Origin: Candidatus Neomarinimicrobiota bacterium
GTDB taxonomy: Bacteria > Fidelibacterota > UBA8477 > JABMPR01
Direction: 5' to 3'
Length of the DNA: 38,089 bases
NCBI GenBank assembly: GCA_016784545.1
Contig: JADHUM010000042.1
Span: 1 to 38,089, forward strand
Shown in pieces: positions 1 through 8,886 of the stretch (position 1 is the stretch's first letter; each line of letters opens with the position of its first letter). The notes beneath the pieces were generated by a model, which worked only from the letters and a program-made list of their open reading frames with translations, was not told the DNA's origin and did not search any database. Both the position numbers and the translations under genes were made by a program.

Positions 1-46
1 CATTACTTGCTTTGATTTTGAAGGAGGGTTTTTTATCTTTGCGCAT
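1..46 (-). CDS. 5' end of an unidentified gene, cut by the left edge
   Basis: An ATG at 46-44 on the minus strand is preceded by GAGG five bases upstream and opens a frame with no stop to the window edge, reading MRKDKKPSFKIKASN. It lies downstream of truA in the same direction, so it could be the next gene of the long operon. The 15 visible residues are basic and match no family I can name. The main support is the good Shine-Dalgarno sequence; the sequence to the left would decide whether the frame stays open. Confidence 0.4.
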   Translation of the reverse strand, partial: MRKDKKPSFKIKASN

Positions 47-51
47 CTTCA

Positions 52-109
52 CCTCGTAGGTGTGTTATGATTATTTTTTAAGACATTATAATTTAACACG
101 CTTACGAGG
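52..109. promoter_or_regulatory. Long inverted repeat overlapping the ribosome-binding site of the left-edge gene
   Basis: Arms at 52-67 and 94-109 are 16 bases each and pair at 14 positions. The two remaining positions are G-U wobbles in plus-strand RNA and A-C mismatches in minus-strand RNA. On the plus strand the right arm is followed by a run of six T, which looks like an intrinsic terminator, yet both flanking genes are read on the minus strand. On the minus strand the 3' arm contains the GAGG Shine-Dalgarno sequence of the gene starting at 46. The 26-base loop contains a TATAAT (90-85, minus) with no clear -35. It may be a translational switch, an operator, or a terminator for antisense transcription. 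Confidence 0.55.
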
Positions 110-132
110 TTTTTTATTATTCTAAATCGGAA

Positions 133-891
133 TCAGGGCCATGTGGGCTGGAGCGCTTCAGGATAAGTGACCTGGATAAGTGTCAGTCCATTGGCTGGAG
201 CGGTCACCACATGTGATTGTCGGTTTGGCTCCTCCAAAAGGGCCAGGAAATGGCCGATGTCCCACTTCCCTCGTGCTACTTCGATCATACTTCCCACCAG
301 CATCCGAACCATATGATGCAAAAATCTATCTCCTGCAATGGTAAACTTCAGGACACCTGAAGGCTGCACTTCCCAGACTGCTGTTGTCAGGTTGCAAACC
401 ATATTTTCGGTCTCAGTTCCGGCATAGCAGAAACTTGAGAAATCGTGCTCACCTAAAATATGCTCGGATAACTTGTGTAATCTGGAAGTATCCAGGGGAT
501 ATCGAACATACCATTGGGTATTGCGATCCAGCACATTGGGTGATGTGGTGATTTGATACAAATATTGCCGCCGAATGGCAGCAAAACGGCTATGAAAATT
601 AACATCTACCTGTGAGGAGGCAATCAGTCTGATGTCTTCAGGCAGCTGCCGATTGAGAGCTTTCCAAAGATTTTCTACGGGGATGGTGCAGGTATCAATT
701 TCAAAGTGTGCAACCTGCCCCAGGGCATGCACCCCGCTATCAGTTCTTCCTGATCCTATAATTCCAATTTTTTCATCGAATACCTTATTGAGGGCTCTCT
801 CAATATGTCCCTGTACCGTTTCTGGATCGGCTTGAACCTGCCACCCATGGTAGGCAGACCCTTCGTATTGTAAGAGAAGTGCTATTTTCAC
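133..891 (-). CDS. truA: tRNA pseudouridine(38-40) synthase TruA
   Basis: Converts uridine to pseudouridine at positions 38-40 of the tRNA anticodon arm. The N-terminus (KIALLLQYEGSAYHGWQ) and the signature GSGRTDSGVHALGQVAHF are characteristic; D51, in RTD, is the expected catalytic aspartate. I chose the GTG at 891, which gives 252 residues, close to the family norm. It overlaps the TGA of the upstream gene in a GTGA arrangement, so translation is probably coupled. A longer frame reaching 936 would add residues that do not look like TruA and would run inside the upstream gene. Probably the last complete gene of the 11-kb housekeeping operon. The family call is very secure; the start is likely. 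Confidence 0.96.
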   Translation of the reverse strand: MKIALLLQYEGSAYHGWQVQADPETVQGHIERALNKVFDEKIGIIGSGRTDSGVHALGQVAHFEIDTCTIPVENLWKALNRQLPEDIRLIASSQVDVNFHSRFAAIRRQYLYQITTSPNVLDRNTQWYVRYPLDTSRLHKLSEHILGEHDFSSFCYAGTETENMVCNLTTAVWEVQPSGVLKFTIAGDRFLHHMVRMLVGSMIEVARGKWDIGHFLALLEEPNRQSHVVTAPANGLTLIQVTYPEALQPTWP

Positions 892-1733
892 GACATGACT
901 TTCTGTTTCTGGGCAATGGACACCAATCCAAGCCACAGAGTCATCAAGGACCAGATGATGATCATTTTTGCATCCAATGCAAGAAACAACAAACCCATAC
1001 CCAGCCAGGCACTGCTTAATAAAAGCATATATTTTGATGTCTTCATCGTCATAACAGATGGCAGACCCCGAATGGCGAGTAAATCTCCCAATGTCATTGA
1101 TCGGTGTATTGTATGAGAAATCAAGGCCTTAAAAACACTCTGCCAGAATCTTAATTTTTGGAGATAGGTTTTTCTGGGAGCCCCTGAAACAAAGAAGAGT
1201 TGAAACCTTGAAAATCTCTCCCACTCAACCTTTAGAGATGGCATAAATCTAAGTGACAAAACGACAAGCGTCTGTAATTTTCCAATTTGAAAACCAATCC
1301 ACTCTAAGGGTGATAGCAGCATGGTGAGTTGAGCAATAGTTGCCGGGTTACGAAGTCTGGACTGAAAACTGGATACGATGACCAGGGGCCATGCAAATCG
1401 CTCTACAGCAAAAAGAAGATACTGCCAGTCTGCCCACAGGAACCCTTGATCCAGAGATTTCAACAGGAGTGCTCTCATGAAAGGTGAAAAGACTATTTGC
1501 ATGATTGCCAGAAACGTTACCAGGCCCAGAATAATAGCCAATGTTTTCAGGGGAGAAGGAGAAGTCATCCACAGGACAACCAGGGTGATTGCTGTGATGC
1601 CTATGTGCCAGATTGTGGATGAAACTATAAAGAGTGAAATAAATATGAGCGCAGAGGTAAAGAAGGTGAACCAGATTAACCAGGGGTCTCCATCTGCATT
1701 CGAAGTTTTTGGATGGGAGTTATTATCTACCAA
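888..1733 (-). CDS. EcfT/CbiQ-like transmembrane protein of an ECF-type transporter
   Basis: A 281-residue polytopic membrane protein with hydrophobic segments at roughly 18-58, 62-88, 103-122 and 228-270. A cytoplasmic stretch carries RFMPSLKVEWERF (162-174) and SMTLGDLLAIRG (212-223). These resemble the two coupling segments of EcfT/CbiQ, the component that joins ATPases to a vitamin- or metal-binding S component. No EcfA ATPase or S component lies in the window, so the partners would have to be elsewhere; such orphan T components are known when ECF ATPases are shared. The start is TTG with GAGGG about nine bases upstream. The stop overlaps the truA GTG. The family call is moderate and the substrate cannot be told. 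Confidence 0.6.
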   Translation of the reverse strand: MVDNNSHPKTSNADGDPWLIWFTFFTSALIFISLFIVSSTIWHIGITAITLVVLWMTSPSPLKTLAIILGLVTFLAIMQIVFSPFMRALLLKSLDQGFLWADWQYLLFAVERFAWPLVIVSSFQSRLRNPATIAQLTMLLSPLEWIGFQIGKLQTLVVLSLRFMPSLKVEWERFSRFQLFFVSGAPRKTYLQKLRFWQSVFKALISHTIHRSMTLGDLLAIRGLPSVMTMKTSKYMLLLSSAWLGMGLLFLALDAKMIIIWSLMTLWLGLVSIAQKQKVMS

Positions 1734-1746
1734 ATCAAACCGGCCC

Positions 1747-2373
1747 TCAAAAAGTCAGAGCAATTCTAATTCCAGCACTTCCATCTGTCATCTCAGGTTG
1801 AACCGTCATTGTTGTATCCAAGCGCTTGAGATAAAGTGCATCCATGGTACTTACCAGATGATTAAGTGCTATGGCACCAAAGGCGTAAGTCAGCCGTTGT
1901 CCCCACAAATATCGTTCAGTTTTGATATCAAAATATTCCTGACGTTTTTGATCTGATTCCCAGCTCCAATAATACCCATTGTCTGCAGAGTAAATGCGAT
2001 CCCATTGGCGATTGCGGAGCATCTGCTCATTATAGGCATCCATACTTTCATATTTTGAGACACGGTCCAAAAAGACATCTGACTTTTTTTGAGGATCCGT
2101 TATCTGTCCATATTTAGAGGCAAAATAGTACAAATCATTTTCGTGGCTGTTTGCTGAGGAGCTGGCGATACCTGCAAATATCCACAGAGCTGCCTCAATA
2201 CCATTAAAAAGATAACCCTTACTATGGGCTTGGTAGGTATGCTCGCCCCAACCGGGTATCAAGGTGCTTTTTAGAACGGATGGCTTAGATAACAGCCCAT
2301 CTGCGGCATCCCCAATTATTGGGAAGATCGTTAATATGCTTATGAGTAAGACTTTCATGCTGTAATGATGCAC
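1747..2373 (-). CDS. DUF5683-like membrane protein
   Basis: A 208-residue protein with an N-terminal signal-like segment, then LKSTLIPGWGEHTYQAHSKG, which resembles the SxxxPGxGQxYNxxxxKG core of DUF5683 proteins of Bacteroidetes-group bacteria. A hydrophobic segment follows (LFNGIEAALWIFAGIASS), and another lies near the C-terminus. The middle is rich in Tyr, Trp, Asp and Lys and probably lies in the periplasm. Function unknown. The GTG at 2373 is chosen because AAGGA sits eight bases upstream; an internal ATG at 2358 lacks a ribosome-binding site. It begins three bases after the previous stop, so the two small envelope genes are probably translated together. Confidence 0.5.
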   Translation of the reverse strand: MHHYSMKVLLISILTIFPIIGDAADGLLSKPSVLKSTLIPGWGEHTYQAHSKGYLFNGIEAALWIFAGIASSSANSHENDLYYFASKYGQITDPQKKSDVFLDRVSKYESMDAYNEQMLRNRQWDRIYSADNGYYWSWESDQKRQEYFDIKTERYLWGQRLTYAFGAIALNHLVSTMDALYLKRLDTTMTVQPEMTDGSAGIRIALTF

Positions 2374-2376
2374 TTT

Positions 2377-2910
2377 TTAGGTCCTTATAAAAAACAATGC
2401 TGCGCCAAGAGCAAATACACCTGCTGTTGTCAAAATTATAAGGGGGACTGGCGGCTCACCCTTTGCGTAATCACCCCCAACTTCGAAGGGGGTTTCTTCT
2501 TCCAAAAGTGTTTTTAACTGGGCCTTTGAAAGATTATCTGAAATTTTTCCCCGCCAGACAAACTCGGTCTGGTCATATGAAAATAGCACATTGAGTTCTA
2601 ACTGACGAAGGTATCTTGAGTTCCGGACAGTTTTTGTCGGATCAAGATTTATTGTAAGTGTGAAATTAGTGGCAGTTATATCAACTCGCCTGTTTTCCTC
2701 TCCATTTTGATTCCTGGGCAGGCAGGAATTGAGATAAACATCCAGGTTTGATTCTTCAACAAACCTTGGATGAAGACTCGTCATGGGTAATGATGTGGAA
2801 TCAGATATGACCTTGTTCAAATTTTTAAGAAGTTCAGTGGTCAAATCCCGATGACTGGATTGACCAAATCCCAAACCACACAACAAACATAGTACCAGAA
2901 GCTGTTTCAT
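2377..2910 (-). CDS. Hypothetical exported protein with a C-terminal membrane anchor
   Basis: A 177-residue protein not assigned to a family. Residues 1-17 form a signal-peptide-like segment ending near GFGQ. The middle (about 18-145) is soluble and polar, with alternating hydrophobic positions suggesting beta strands around 75-120. A single hydrophobic segment closes the protein (VPLIILTTAGVFALGAALFF, about 153-172) before a short RT tail. This suggests a periplasmic domain tethered to the inner membrane by its C-terminus. It lies between lnt and the DUF5683-like gene, three bases from the latter, so an envelope role is plausible by position only. Confidence 0.55.
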   Translation of the reverse strand: MKQLLVLCLLCGLGFGQSSHRDLTTELLKNLNKVISDSTSLPMTSLHPRFVEESNLDVYLNSCLPRNQNGEENRRVDITATNFTLTINLDPTKTVRNSRYLRQLELNVLFSYDQTEFVWRGKISDNLSKAQLKTLLEEETPFEVGGDYAKGEPPVPLIILTTAGVFALGAALFFIRT

Positions 2911-2962
2911 AGTGGAAATAGCTGATGTAGGAATGGTATATGCATAAATATCTATAAAATGA

Positions 2963-4495
2963 TCAAACAGATTTGCTGGATTTGCCCAGGACCACCCAAA
3001 GAAGACCCAGGGATGAGAGCATGAGAACTACAAGTGCAAAAACATCCCCGTTTCTGCTGTAGAATGTTCGCTCCAGTCCGATTGGAGCATCATAGACAAT
3101 CTCACCCTTTTCACCGAGAGGAATCGAGGCTGCAATTCGACCACTTGGCAAGATCATGGCGCTTACCCCGGTTTGGGCAGCTCTGGCCACGCTAATGCGA
3201 TGCTCAATAGCTCTAAGCCTGCCTGCAGCCAGATGTTGATATGGACCAGGAGATTTTCCTAACCAGGCGTCATTTGTTATGATGGACATGAGGTCAGCAC
3301 CATTATCAATAAAAGTTCGGAAAATGTAGGGATCAGCAGATTCGTAACAGATGAGCGTTCCAAGATCAGTGACCTCATCTCGACTTCCCATGGGATAGAC
3401 TACGGATTCGTCGCCAGGTTGAAAATTCGCCTGTCCAAAATTTAGATTTGCCAGGATAGGGAATGTTTCTACCATTGGAATGCGCTCAGCAAAGGGAACC
3501 AAACCCTGTTTACTGGAGATCACAACAGGCATACCTGGAGAATAGTAGAAGGCTGAATTGAAGAATTGATAATCCCCATTCTTCGCTTTATGGTGCAGAG
3601 CCCCGGTGAGGATGGAGACGGCATTGTTCTCAACAAATTTTCTGATTTTGCGATCAAACTGGGGGTAATAATGCAAATGAGCAGGCACGGCACTTTCAGG
3701 CCAGATGATAATGCGAGCACTATCATTAACCGCCTTTCTCGATTGCGCTAAAATTGCTTCAACGTGCTTGGTCTTTTTCGAACGAACCCATTTTTGATGT
3801 GGATCTAGATTGGTCTGAATTACTCCTACTCTAATGGTCGAATTACTCAACTCTCCGATGACCTTCATGCGTACGGCTCCATAAATAAAAGAGCCAATGA
3901 TAATGAAGCCCAAAATGCCCCAGACTAATTGCTGAGTTCGGACAGTGAGTTTGCCAAACTCCAGTTGAAACAGGAGGGTATTGATCCCAACAACCCAAAA
4001 ACTAATGGCGTAGATACCACCATATTCAGCCAATTGCTGGAGTGGAAGGGCAAAATTCTGAGTCATGGCCAATGACAACCACGGAAATGCAAGGGTATAT
4101 CCATGATAGCTGTAAAGGAATTCTATTGAGACCCAGAAAGCGGGAGCCAACCAGAGACCCTTTGTCCCCATTTTATTCCCCGTTCGGGCAATGATGAGGC
4201 CAAACAATCCAAACCATAGTGACATATAGGCAACGCTGCCCATCATGGAAGCTGAAGCAACCCAGAAATTTGTACCTGAGTTATTTGCTATCCAATTCAA
4301 GCTGGTCAGTGTGAAAATAAATCCAGTGATATACCCTAATTTGAAACCTCTTTGCCACCCCCCCTGCTGTAAGGCTGCCCAGAGCGGTATCCAGGCAACC
4401 CAGGCAATAAAGAACATGTCGAAGGGTGGAAAACTCAGGGTAAGCAATAATCCTGAGATGATCGCCAGTGTTTCTGGTGTGAATCGCTTCGTCAT
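2963..4495 (-). CDS. lnt: Apolipoprotein N-acyltransferase
   Basis: Adds the third acyl chain to the N-terminal cysteine of lipoproteins in the inner membrane. The 510-residue length is typical. The first 210 residues hold about seven membrane segments, and the C-terminal half is a nitrilase-like domain. The expected catalytic triad is visible: E267 in IIWPESAVPA, K329 in SKQGLVPFAERIP and C383 in GTLICYES. The window encodes lipoproteins that would be clients (the transglutaminase-like, GH5 and GH9 proteins). It starts 18 bases after ruvX and shows no obvious Shine-Dalgarno sequence, so it may rely on coupling. Very secure call. Confidence 0.95.
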   Translation of the reverse strand: MTKRFTPETLAIISGLLLTLSFPPFDMFFIAWVAWIPLWAALQQGGWQRGFKLGYITGFIFTLTSLNWIANNSGTNFWVASASMMGSVAYMSLWFGLFGLIIARTGNKMGTKGLWLAPAFWVSIEFLYSYHGYTLAFPWLSLAMTQNFALPLQQLAEYGGIYAISFWVVGINTLLFQLEFGKLTVRTQQLVWGILGFIIIGSFIYGAVRMKVIGELSNSTIRVGVIQTNLDPHQKWVRSKKTKHVEAILAQSRKAVNDSARIIIWPESAVPAHLHYYPQFDRKIRKFVENNAVSILTGALHHKAKNGDYQFFNSAFYYSPGMPVVISSKQGLVPFAERIPMVETFPILANLNFGQANFQPGDESVVYPMGSRDEVTDLGTLICYESADPYIFRTFIDNGADLMSIITNDAWLGKSPGPYQHLAAGRLRAIEHRISVARAAQTGVSAMILPSGRIAASIPLGEKGEIVYDAPIGLERTFYSRNGDVFALVVLMLSSLGLLWVVLGKSSKSV

Positions 4496-4513
4496 GCTAT
4501 TTCAACCAATCCA

Positions 4514-4933
4514 TTATCCTTGAGTTTCCTGAAGATACTGTTTCAAAATGAGTGCTGCAGCTATTCTATCTACTGCACCTTTATCATCACCAACCTTTTT
4601 GCCCATGCGATGTAGAGATTCTTCTGCTTCCACAGAGCTGTAACTCTCATCAATAGTATAAACCGGTTGGTCTATCCTGGCTTTTAAAACCTCAATAAAC
4701 GCTTCAACTCGTTTTGCCTGTTCGCTTTTTTCTGCACCAGGTCTGAGAGGTACCCCAACCACCACCTCTGTCACTTGCTCCTTTTGAATGACGTCGCTGA
4801 TCTGTTCCACTGCATCGTCATTACTAGAAATCAGCAGTGTCTTATACGGACTTGCGATTATCCTCAGTGGATCAGTGAGGGCCAGGCCCACACGTCTTCC
4901 GCCGGGATCGACTGCTAATATTCGCCCTTGCAT
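4514..4933 (-). CDS. ruvX: RuvX/YqgF-family RNase H-fold nuclease
   Basis: A 139-residue member of the YqgF/RuvX family, described as a putative Holliday junction resolvase and as acting in pre-16S rRNA 5'-end maturation. The N-terminal ILAVDPGGRRVGLALTD gives the first acidic residue, D9. VVVGVPLRPGAE, then TIDESYSSVEAE (D95, E96) and KGAVDRIAAALILKQYL (D122), match the family order. Usual members have DERLTT or DERFTT where this one has DESYSS; the acids remain but the arginine is replaced. It lies between the HU gene and lnt. No strong ribosome-binding site is seen before the ATG. Confidence 0.9.
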   Translation of the reverse strand: MQGRILAVDPGGRRVGLALTDPLRIIASPYKTLLISSNDDAVEQISDVIQKEQVTEVVVGVPLRPGAEKSEQAKRVEAFIEVLKARIDQPVYTIDESYSSVEAEESLHRMGKKVGDDKGAVDRIAAALILKQYLQETQG

Positions 4934-4953
4934 GTGACAGAATGTCTACAGCT

Positions 4954-5262
4954 TTACTCTACGGGCCGTTTCAGGACTTCTTTAAGCAATTTGCCAGGTT
5001 TGAAATGAGTTTTCCTCCGGGCAGGAACATAGATTTCTTCGTTGGTACGAGGATTTCTTGCACGTGGTTTGGCTTTGGTAGGTTTGACTTCAAAAACACC
5101 AAAGTTACGGACTTCAATCCGGATTGAAGCTTCATCGCCACTCATCATTTCCCTCAGGACGGTGAATACGCCATCGACAATTTCTTCTGTCTGGAATATT
5201 TTTTGGCCGAGTTTCTCAGCGGTTTTTTTTGCTACATCTTTTTTTGTGTATGTGATTGACAT
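4954..5262 (-). CDS. HU/IHF-family DNA-binding protein
   Basis: A 102-residue nucleoid protein. An alpha-helical dimerisation region (about 1-45) is followed by the beta-arm signature RNFGVFEVKPTKAKPRARNP with RTNEEIYVPARRKTHFKPGK, which inserts into the DNA minor groove. The RARNPRT arm tip and the final FKPGKLLKE are typical of HU/IHF. Slightly longer than HU (about 90), closer to IHF-like proteins, with a ten-residue N-terminal addition. GAAAGGA lies eight bases before the ATG. It starts 25 bases after the rel/spoT stop, so it may be cotranscribed, though HU genes often have their own promoter. Confidence 0.93.
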   Translation of the reverse strand: MSITYTKKDVAKKTAEKLGQKIFQTEEIVDGVFTVLREMMSGDEASIRIEVRNFGVFEVKPTKAKPRARNPRTNEEIYVPARRKTHFKPGKLLKEVLKRPVE

Positions 5263-5287
5263 GGGTTATCCTTTCTTATCCATGGCT

Positions 5288-7492
5288 CTACTCACGCTCT
5301 ACGCTTATCACGCCTTCTGAGGCAAGTAGCTTTGATTTTAGTCGGTCTAATTGTTTGACACCTTCTACCTCAATAATGACCAAACCGGTAACCACGTCAC
5401 CGTCGACCTTCATGGATAGAGTATCAATGTTAATATCATAGGTAGAAATCGTCTCCGTGACATCCCTAACTAAATTTTTTCGTTCTTGTGCTAAAATTTT
5501 GAGACGAACGAGGAATTTCTGTGAACGGGCAGCTGCCCAATCCACGTCAATAATACGTTCTTCTTCGGGAAGATTGGTAGCAACGGTCTCACAATCTTTG
5601 TGGTGAACTGTGATTCCCCTACCCCGTGTAATAAAGCCCAGAATCGGATCACCAGGAATGGGGTTACAGCATTTCCCAAAGCTGATCATCATGTTGTCTA
5701 TGCCCTGAATGGATACACCCTTTGTGGATCTACGGGCACGATTTAGAAATGATTCGGCGTAATAGCTCTCTGATTTTTCCGGCCTGGGTTTGATATATTC
5801 TTCAGGAAAAAAATTATTGAGAATCGAAGAAACGGTACGATGACCAGAGCCAATGGAAGCTATCATCTTCTCTTCAGATTCAAATTTTAGAGTGATATAT
5901 GGGTCTTTGAGATGTTTCCACTCTTTGGCCTTTTTGATTTTACGCAATTCACGATCAAGAATCTCTTTTCCCAATCGCACACTTTGCTCAAACTCCTGAC
6001 CCTTGATCCATTTTCGGATATTTGATTTGGCCTTGGAGGTTTTTACAAATTTCAACCAGGAAGAATTGGGTTTCTGAGAATCACTTGTAATGATCTCGAC
6101 CTTATCGCCACTCTCCAGCTCGCTGTTCAGTGGTTTGATTCTTCCATTGACCTTGGCCCCAATGCAATGTAAGCCGACTTGCGAGTGCACATCAAAGGCA
6201 AAATCAAGAGGCGTAGCCCCCAGTGGTAACATTCGCACCTCGCCTTTTGGGGTATAGACAAATATTTCGTCTTTATAGAGATCAATTTTGAGCAGATCCA
6301 TAAACTGATGAGAGGTGGTCTTATCCTCTGTCTGTAGAATATCCACCAGGTTCCTCAACCAGGTCACCTGTTTATCAATATCATCCTGGCCAGAGTTGGC
6401 GTCTTGTTCTTTGTACTGCCAGTGTGCCGCAACTCCCTCCTCAGCAGTGTCATCCATTTCCCTGGTCCGGACCTGAACCTCAACGGGGAAGCCATCGGGA
6501 CCGACGACAGTGGTTTGTATGCTTTGATATCCATTGGATTTGGGTTGAGCGATAAAATCTTTAAAACGTTCCTGGATAGGTGTATAAAAGGCGTGAATGA
6601 GACCCAAGACACTGTAACAAGATTCTACCCGGTCAACGATGATTCTTACTGCATAAATATCAAAAACATCTTCAAATGGTCGGTTCTGATCCTGCATTTT
6701 GCGAAAAATGGAATAGTGGGATTTAAATCTACTCTTATAAACAGCTTCAAACCCGGCCTCTTCCACTTTCTCTTTCACAGGCTCCAGAAACTTCTGTACA
6801 TATTTTTCAAAAAATGCCTGTCGTTTGGGAATAAGTTTACTTAGCTCCTGTGATGCCTTGGGCTCAAGGATGTCGAAGATAAGGTCTTCCATCTCAGATT
6901 TTATACGATACATCCCCAGACGATGAGCAAGGGGTGCATAGACATCCCGGGTTTCTCTAGCGATTCGTCTTTGTTTTACAGCCGGGAGATGCTGGAGGGT
7001 GCGCATGTTGTGAAGTCTATCGGCAAACTTGATAATGATAACCCGGATATCAGCTGCGACAGAGAGGAGCATCTTTCTAAAATTGACAGCCTGTTTGTCT
7101 TCCTCACTGCGAAACTTCATATCTGAAAGTTTTGTGACACCATCAACCAGCCGTGCAACCTCTTCTGAGAATTCTTGTTCCACATCTTTATGGGTATAAC
7201 CAGTATCTTCAATAACATCGTGTAGCAATGCTGCTGAAATAGTCACAGGATCCAGTTTCATCTCTGCAAGAATCGTTGCTACTTCCACACAATGTGTGAA
7301 ATAGGGCTCACCGGATTTCCTCAACTGACCCTGATGGGCTTTTTTACCAAAATTATAGGCACGCCAGACAAAATCTTCCCCAGTGGGTCCAATTGAACTG
7401 CTTCCCCCCATCAAATCGATGATGTTCTGGAAGTCATTGGGATATTTAGTCCCTTCCGAATTCAGGATTCTATCTAGTATTGCTGCAGCCAT
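5288..7492 (-). CDS. spoT: Bifunctional (p)ppGpp synthetase/hydrolase (RelA/SpoT)
   Basis: Makes and degrades the alarmone (p)ppGpp. The 734 residues show the full long-RSH order: an N-terminal HD hydrolase domain with HDVIEDTG (H91-D92), a synthetase domain around 240-370 with FDIYAVRIIVD, DFIAQPKSNGYQSIQTTV and VEVQVRT, a TGS domain from about 405 (EIFVYTPKGEVRMLPLGATP), a helical/zinc-finger-like region with FGKCCNPIPGD, and a C-terminal ACT domain. The intact HD and synthetase motifs argue for both activities. Its ATG overlaps the dnaB stop by one base (TAATG), which indicates coupling. It shares a transcript with gmk and rpoZ, both linked to guanine nucleotides or to ppGpp. Confidence 0.96.
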   Translation of the reverse strand: MAAAILDRILNSEGTKYPNDFQNIIDLMGGSSSIGPTGEDFVWRAYNFGKKAHQGQLRKSGEPYFTHCVEVATILAEMKLDPVTISAALLHDVIEDTGYTHKDVEQEFSEEVARLVDGVTKLSDMKFRSEEDKQAVNFRKMLLSVAADIRVIIIKFADRLHNMRTLQHLPAVKQRRIARETRDVYAPLAHRLGMYRIKSEMEDLIFDILEPKASQELSKLIPKRQAFFEKYVQKFLEPVKEKVEEAGFEAVYKSRFKSHYSIFRKMQDQNRPFEDVFDIYAVRIIVDRVESCYSVLGLIHAFYTPIQERFKDFIAQPKSNGYQSIQTTVVGPDGFPVEVQVRTREMDDTAEEGVAAHWQYKEQDANSGQDDIDKQVTWLRNLVDILQTEDKTTSHQFMDLLKIDLYKDEIFVYTPKGEVRMLPLGATPLDFAFDVHSQVGLHCIGAKVNGRIKPLNSELESGDKVEIITSDSQKPNSSWLKFVKTSKAKSNIRKWIKGQEFEQSVRLGKEILDRELRKIKKAKEWKHLKDPYITLKFESEEKMIASIGSGHRTVSSILNNFFPEEYIKPRPEKSESYYAESFLNRARRSTKGVSIQGIDNMMISFGKCCNPIPGDPILGFITRGRGITVHHKDCETVATNLPEEERIIDVDWAAARSQKFLVRLKILAQERKNLVRDVTETISTYDINIDTLSMKVDGDVVTGLVIIEVEGVKQLDRLKSKLLASEGVISVERE

Positions 7493-8886
7493 TAGAAGGG
7501 TTCAGGAGCTCCTTCATTGGGAGGTGGCGACGGCGAATAGGCGGACAGGTTTTCAAAGGAGGCAAATTTATCAATAAAACTGAGCCTGACGGTTCCAGTC
7601 GGACCATTTCGCTGTTTGGCTACAATGAGTTCAGCAAGGCCTTCCTGGGTATTCCCGTTATCATCCAGAACACCGTATTTTTCAGGGCGATAAATAAACA
7701 TTACAACATCAGCATCCTGCTCAATGGAGCCTGATTCACGCAAATCTGAGAGAATGGGGCGTTTATCGCCTCCCCTTGTTTCCACAGCTCGAGAGAGCTG
7801 AGATAAGGCAACGACAGGAAGGTCCAGTTCCTTGGCCAACATTTTAAATGAACGAGAGATCTGACTAATTTCCTGTTGTCTACTTTCAACTCTTCCAGTT
7901 CCCTGAAGGAGCTGCATATAGTCAACAATGATCATGTCGATGCCCTTATCAGCTTTCAATCGACGCGCTTTGGCTCTCAATTCAGTTATGTTGAGGGAAG
8001 CTGAATCATCAAGATAGATTTCTGCTTCAGCAAGGTTTCCAGCGGCGGTGCTCAAACGGGGCCAGAGATTGGATGGCAGACGCCCCGTTCTCACGAGGTG
8101 CGCATCAACCTTGGCCTCACTACAGAGCAAGCGCATGGCCAGCTGGTAATTAGACATTTCCAGCGAAAATATTCCGATCTTTGTTCCAAATTTAACTGAG
8201 GCGTTACGTGCCAGTGAAAGTGCCAGAGCGGTCTTCCCCATGGACGGTCGTGCTGCTATGATAATCAAATCAGATTTCTGGAAACCTGATGTAATATCAT
8301 CAAGTGCATCAAAACCAGTAGCAACACCTCGAATCCCGCCTGGATTCTCATGAAATTTATCAGCCTGGGCAAAAGCCTCATCAAGAGCGCTACGGATTCT
8401 CACAAAATCAGCTGTCTTAAAGCGCTTCTCTGAAAGCTCAAAGATTTTGCTCTCTGCCTTTTCAAGGAGATCATCAACACGTTCGCGGGTTTCATAGGCC
8501 TCGGTGGATAGCTCTGCAGCAAGTTGAATTAACGCGCGCAGGGCGGAACTCTCCATGACCAGCTTGGCATAATAGCGGGCATTTGCTGTGGATGGAATCT
8601 TTTCAGTCAACTCTGTGATATAATATGCGCCACCAGCAGCCTGAAGATCACCACTCCTTTTTAATTCATCAACCACTGAAATCTGATCGACGGGTTCCCC
8701 ACGGGCATCAAGATTAATAATGGCATTAAAGATTTTTTGGTGAGCAGGACGATAAAAGCTTCCCGAATCCAGAAATTCCATAGCTGATGAAAGCGCCATG
8801 CGATCCAGCATCATGGACCCAATAACGCTTTGTTCAGCTTCTTCGTTATGGGGTGGTAGTCTCAGATTTTGACTGGTTTCACTCAC
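7492..8886 (-). CDS. dnaB: Replicative DNA helicase DnaB
   Basis: A hexameric 5'-3' helicase that unwinds DNA at the replication fork. The 464 residues match the family. The N-terminal domain begins with PPHNEEAEQSVIGSMM, and the RecA-like C-terminal domain has Walker A ARPSMGKT (212-219), the FSLEMS segment, Walker B IIVDYMQLL and LSDLRESGSIEQDADVV. The GTG start overlaps the TGA of the uracil-DNA glycosylase gene by four bases (GTGA), and its stop overlaps the rel/spoT start, so it is coupled on both sides. No intein interrupts it. Very secure. Confidence 0.97.
   Translation of the reverse strand: MSETSQNLRLPPHNEEAEQSVIGSMMLDRMALSSAMEFLDSGSFYRPAHQKIFNAIINLDARGEPVDQISVVDELKRSGDLQAAGGAYYITELTEKIPSTANARYYAKLVMESSALRALIQLAAELSTEAYETRERVDDLLEKAESKIFELSEKRFKTADFVRIRSALDEAFAQADKFHENPGGIRGVATGFDALDDITSGFQKSDLIIIAARPSMGKTALALSLARNASVKFGTKIGIFSLEMSNYQLAMRLLCSEAKVDAHLVRTGRLPSNLWPRLSTAAGNLAEAEIYLDDSASLNITELRAKARRLKADKGIDMIIVDYMQLLQGTGRVESRQQEISQISRSFKMLAKELDLPVVALSQLSRAVETRGGDKRPILSDLRESGSIEQDADVVMFIYRPEKYGVLDDNGNTQEGLAELIVAKQRNGPTGTVRLSFIDKFASFENLSAYSPSPPPNEGAPEPF

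Noticed and set aside
52-109. Simple intrinsic terminator of truA
   Set aside because: The T run follows the stem on the plus strand, while truA is read on the minus strand; on that strand the stem is followed by a Shine-Dalgarno sequence and an ATG.
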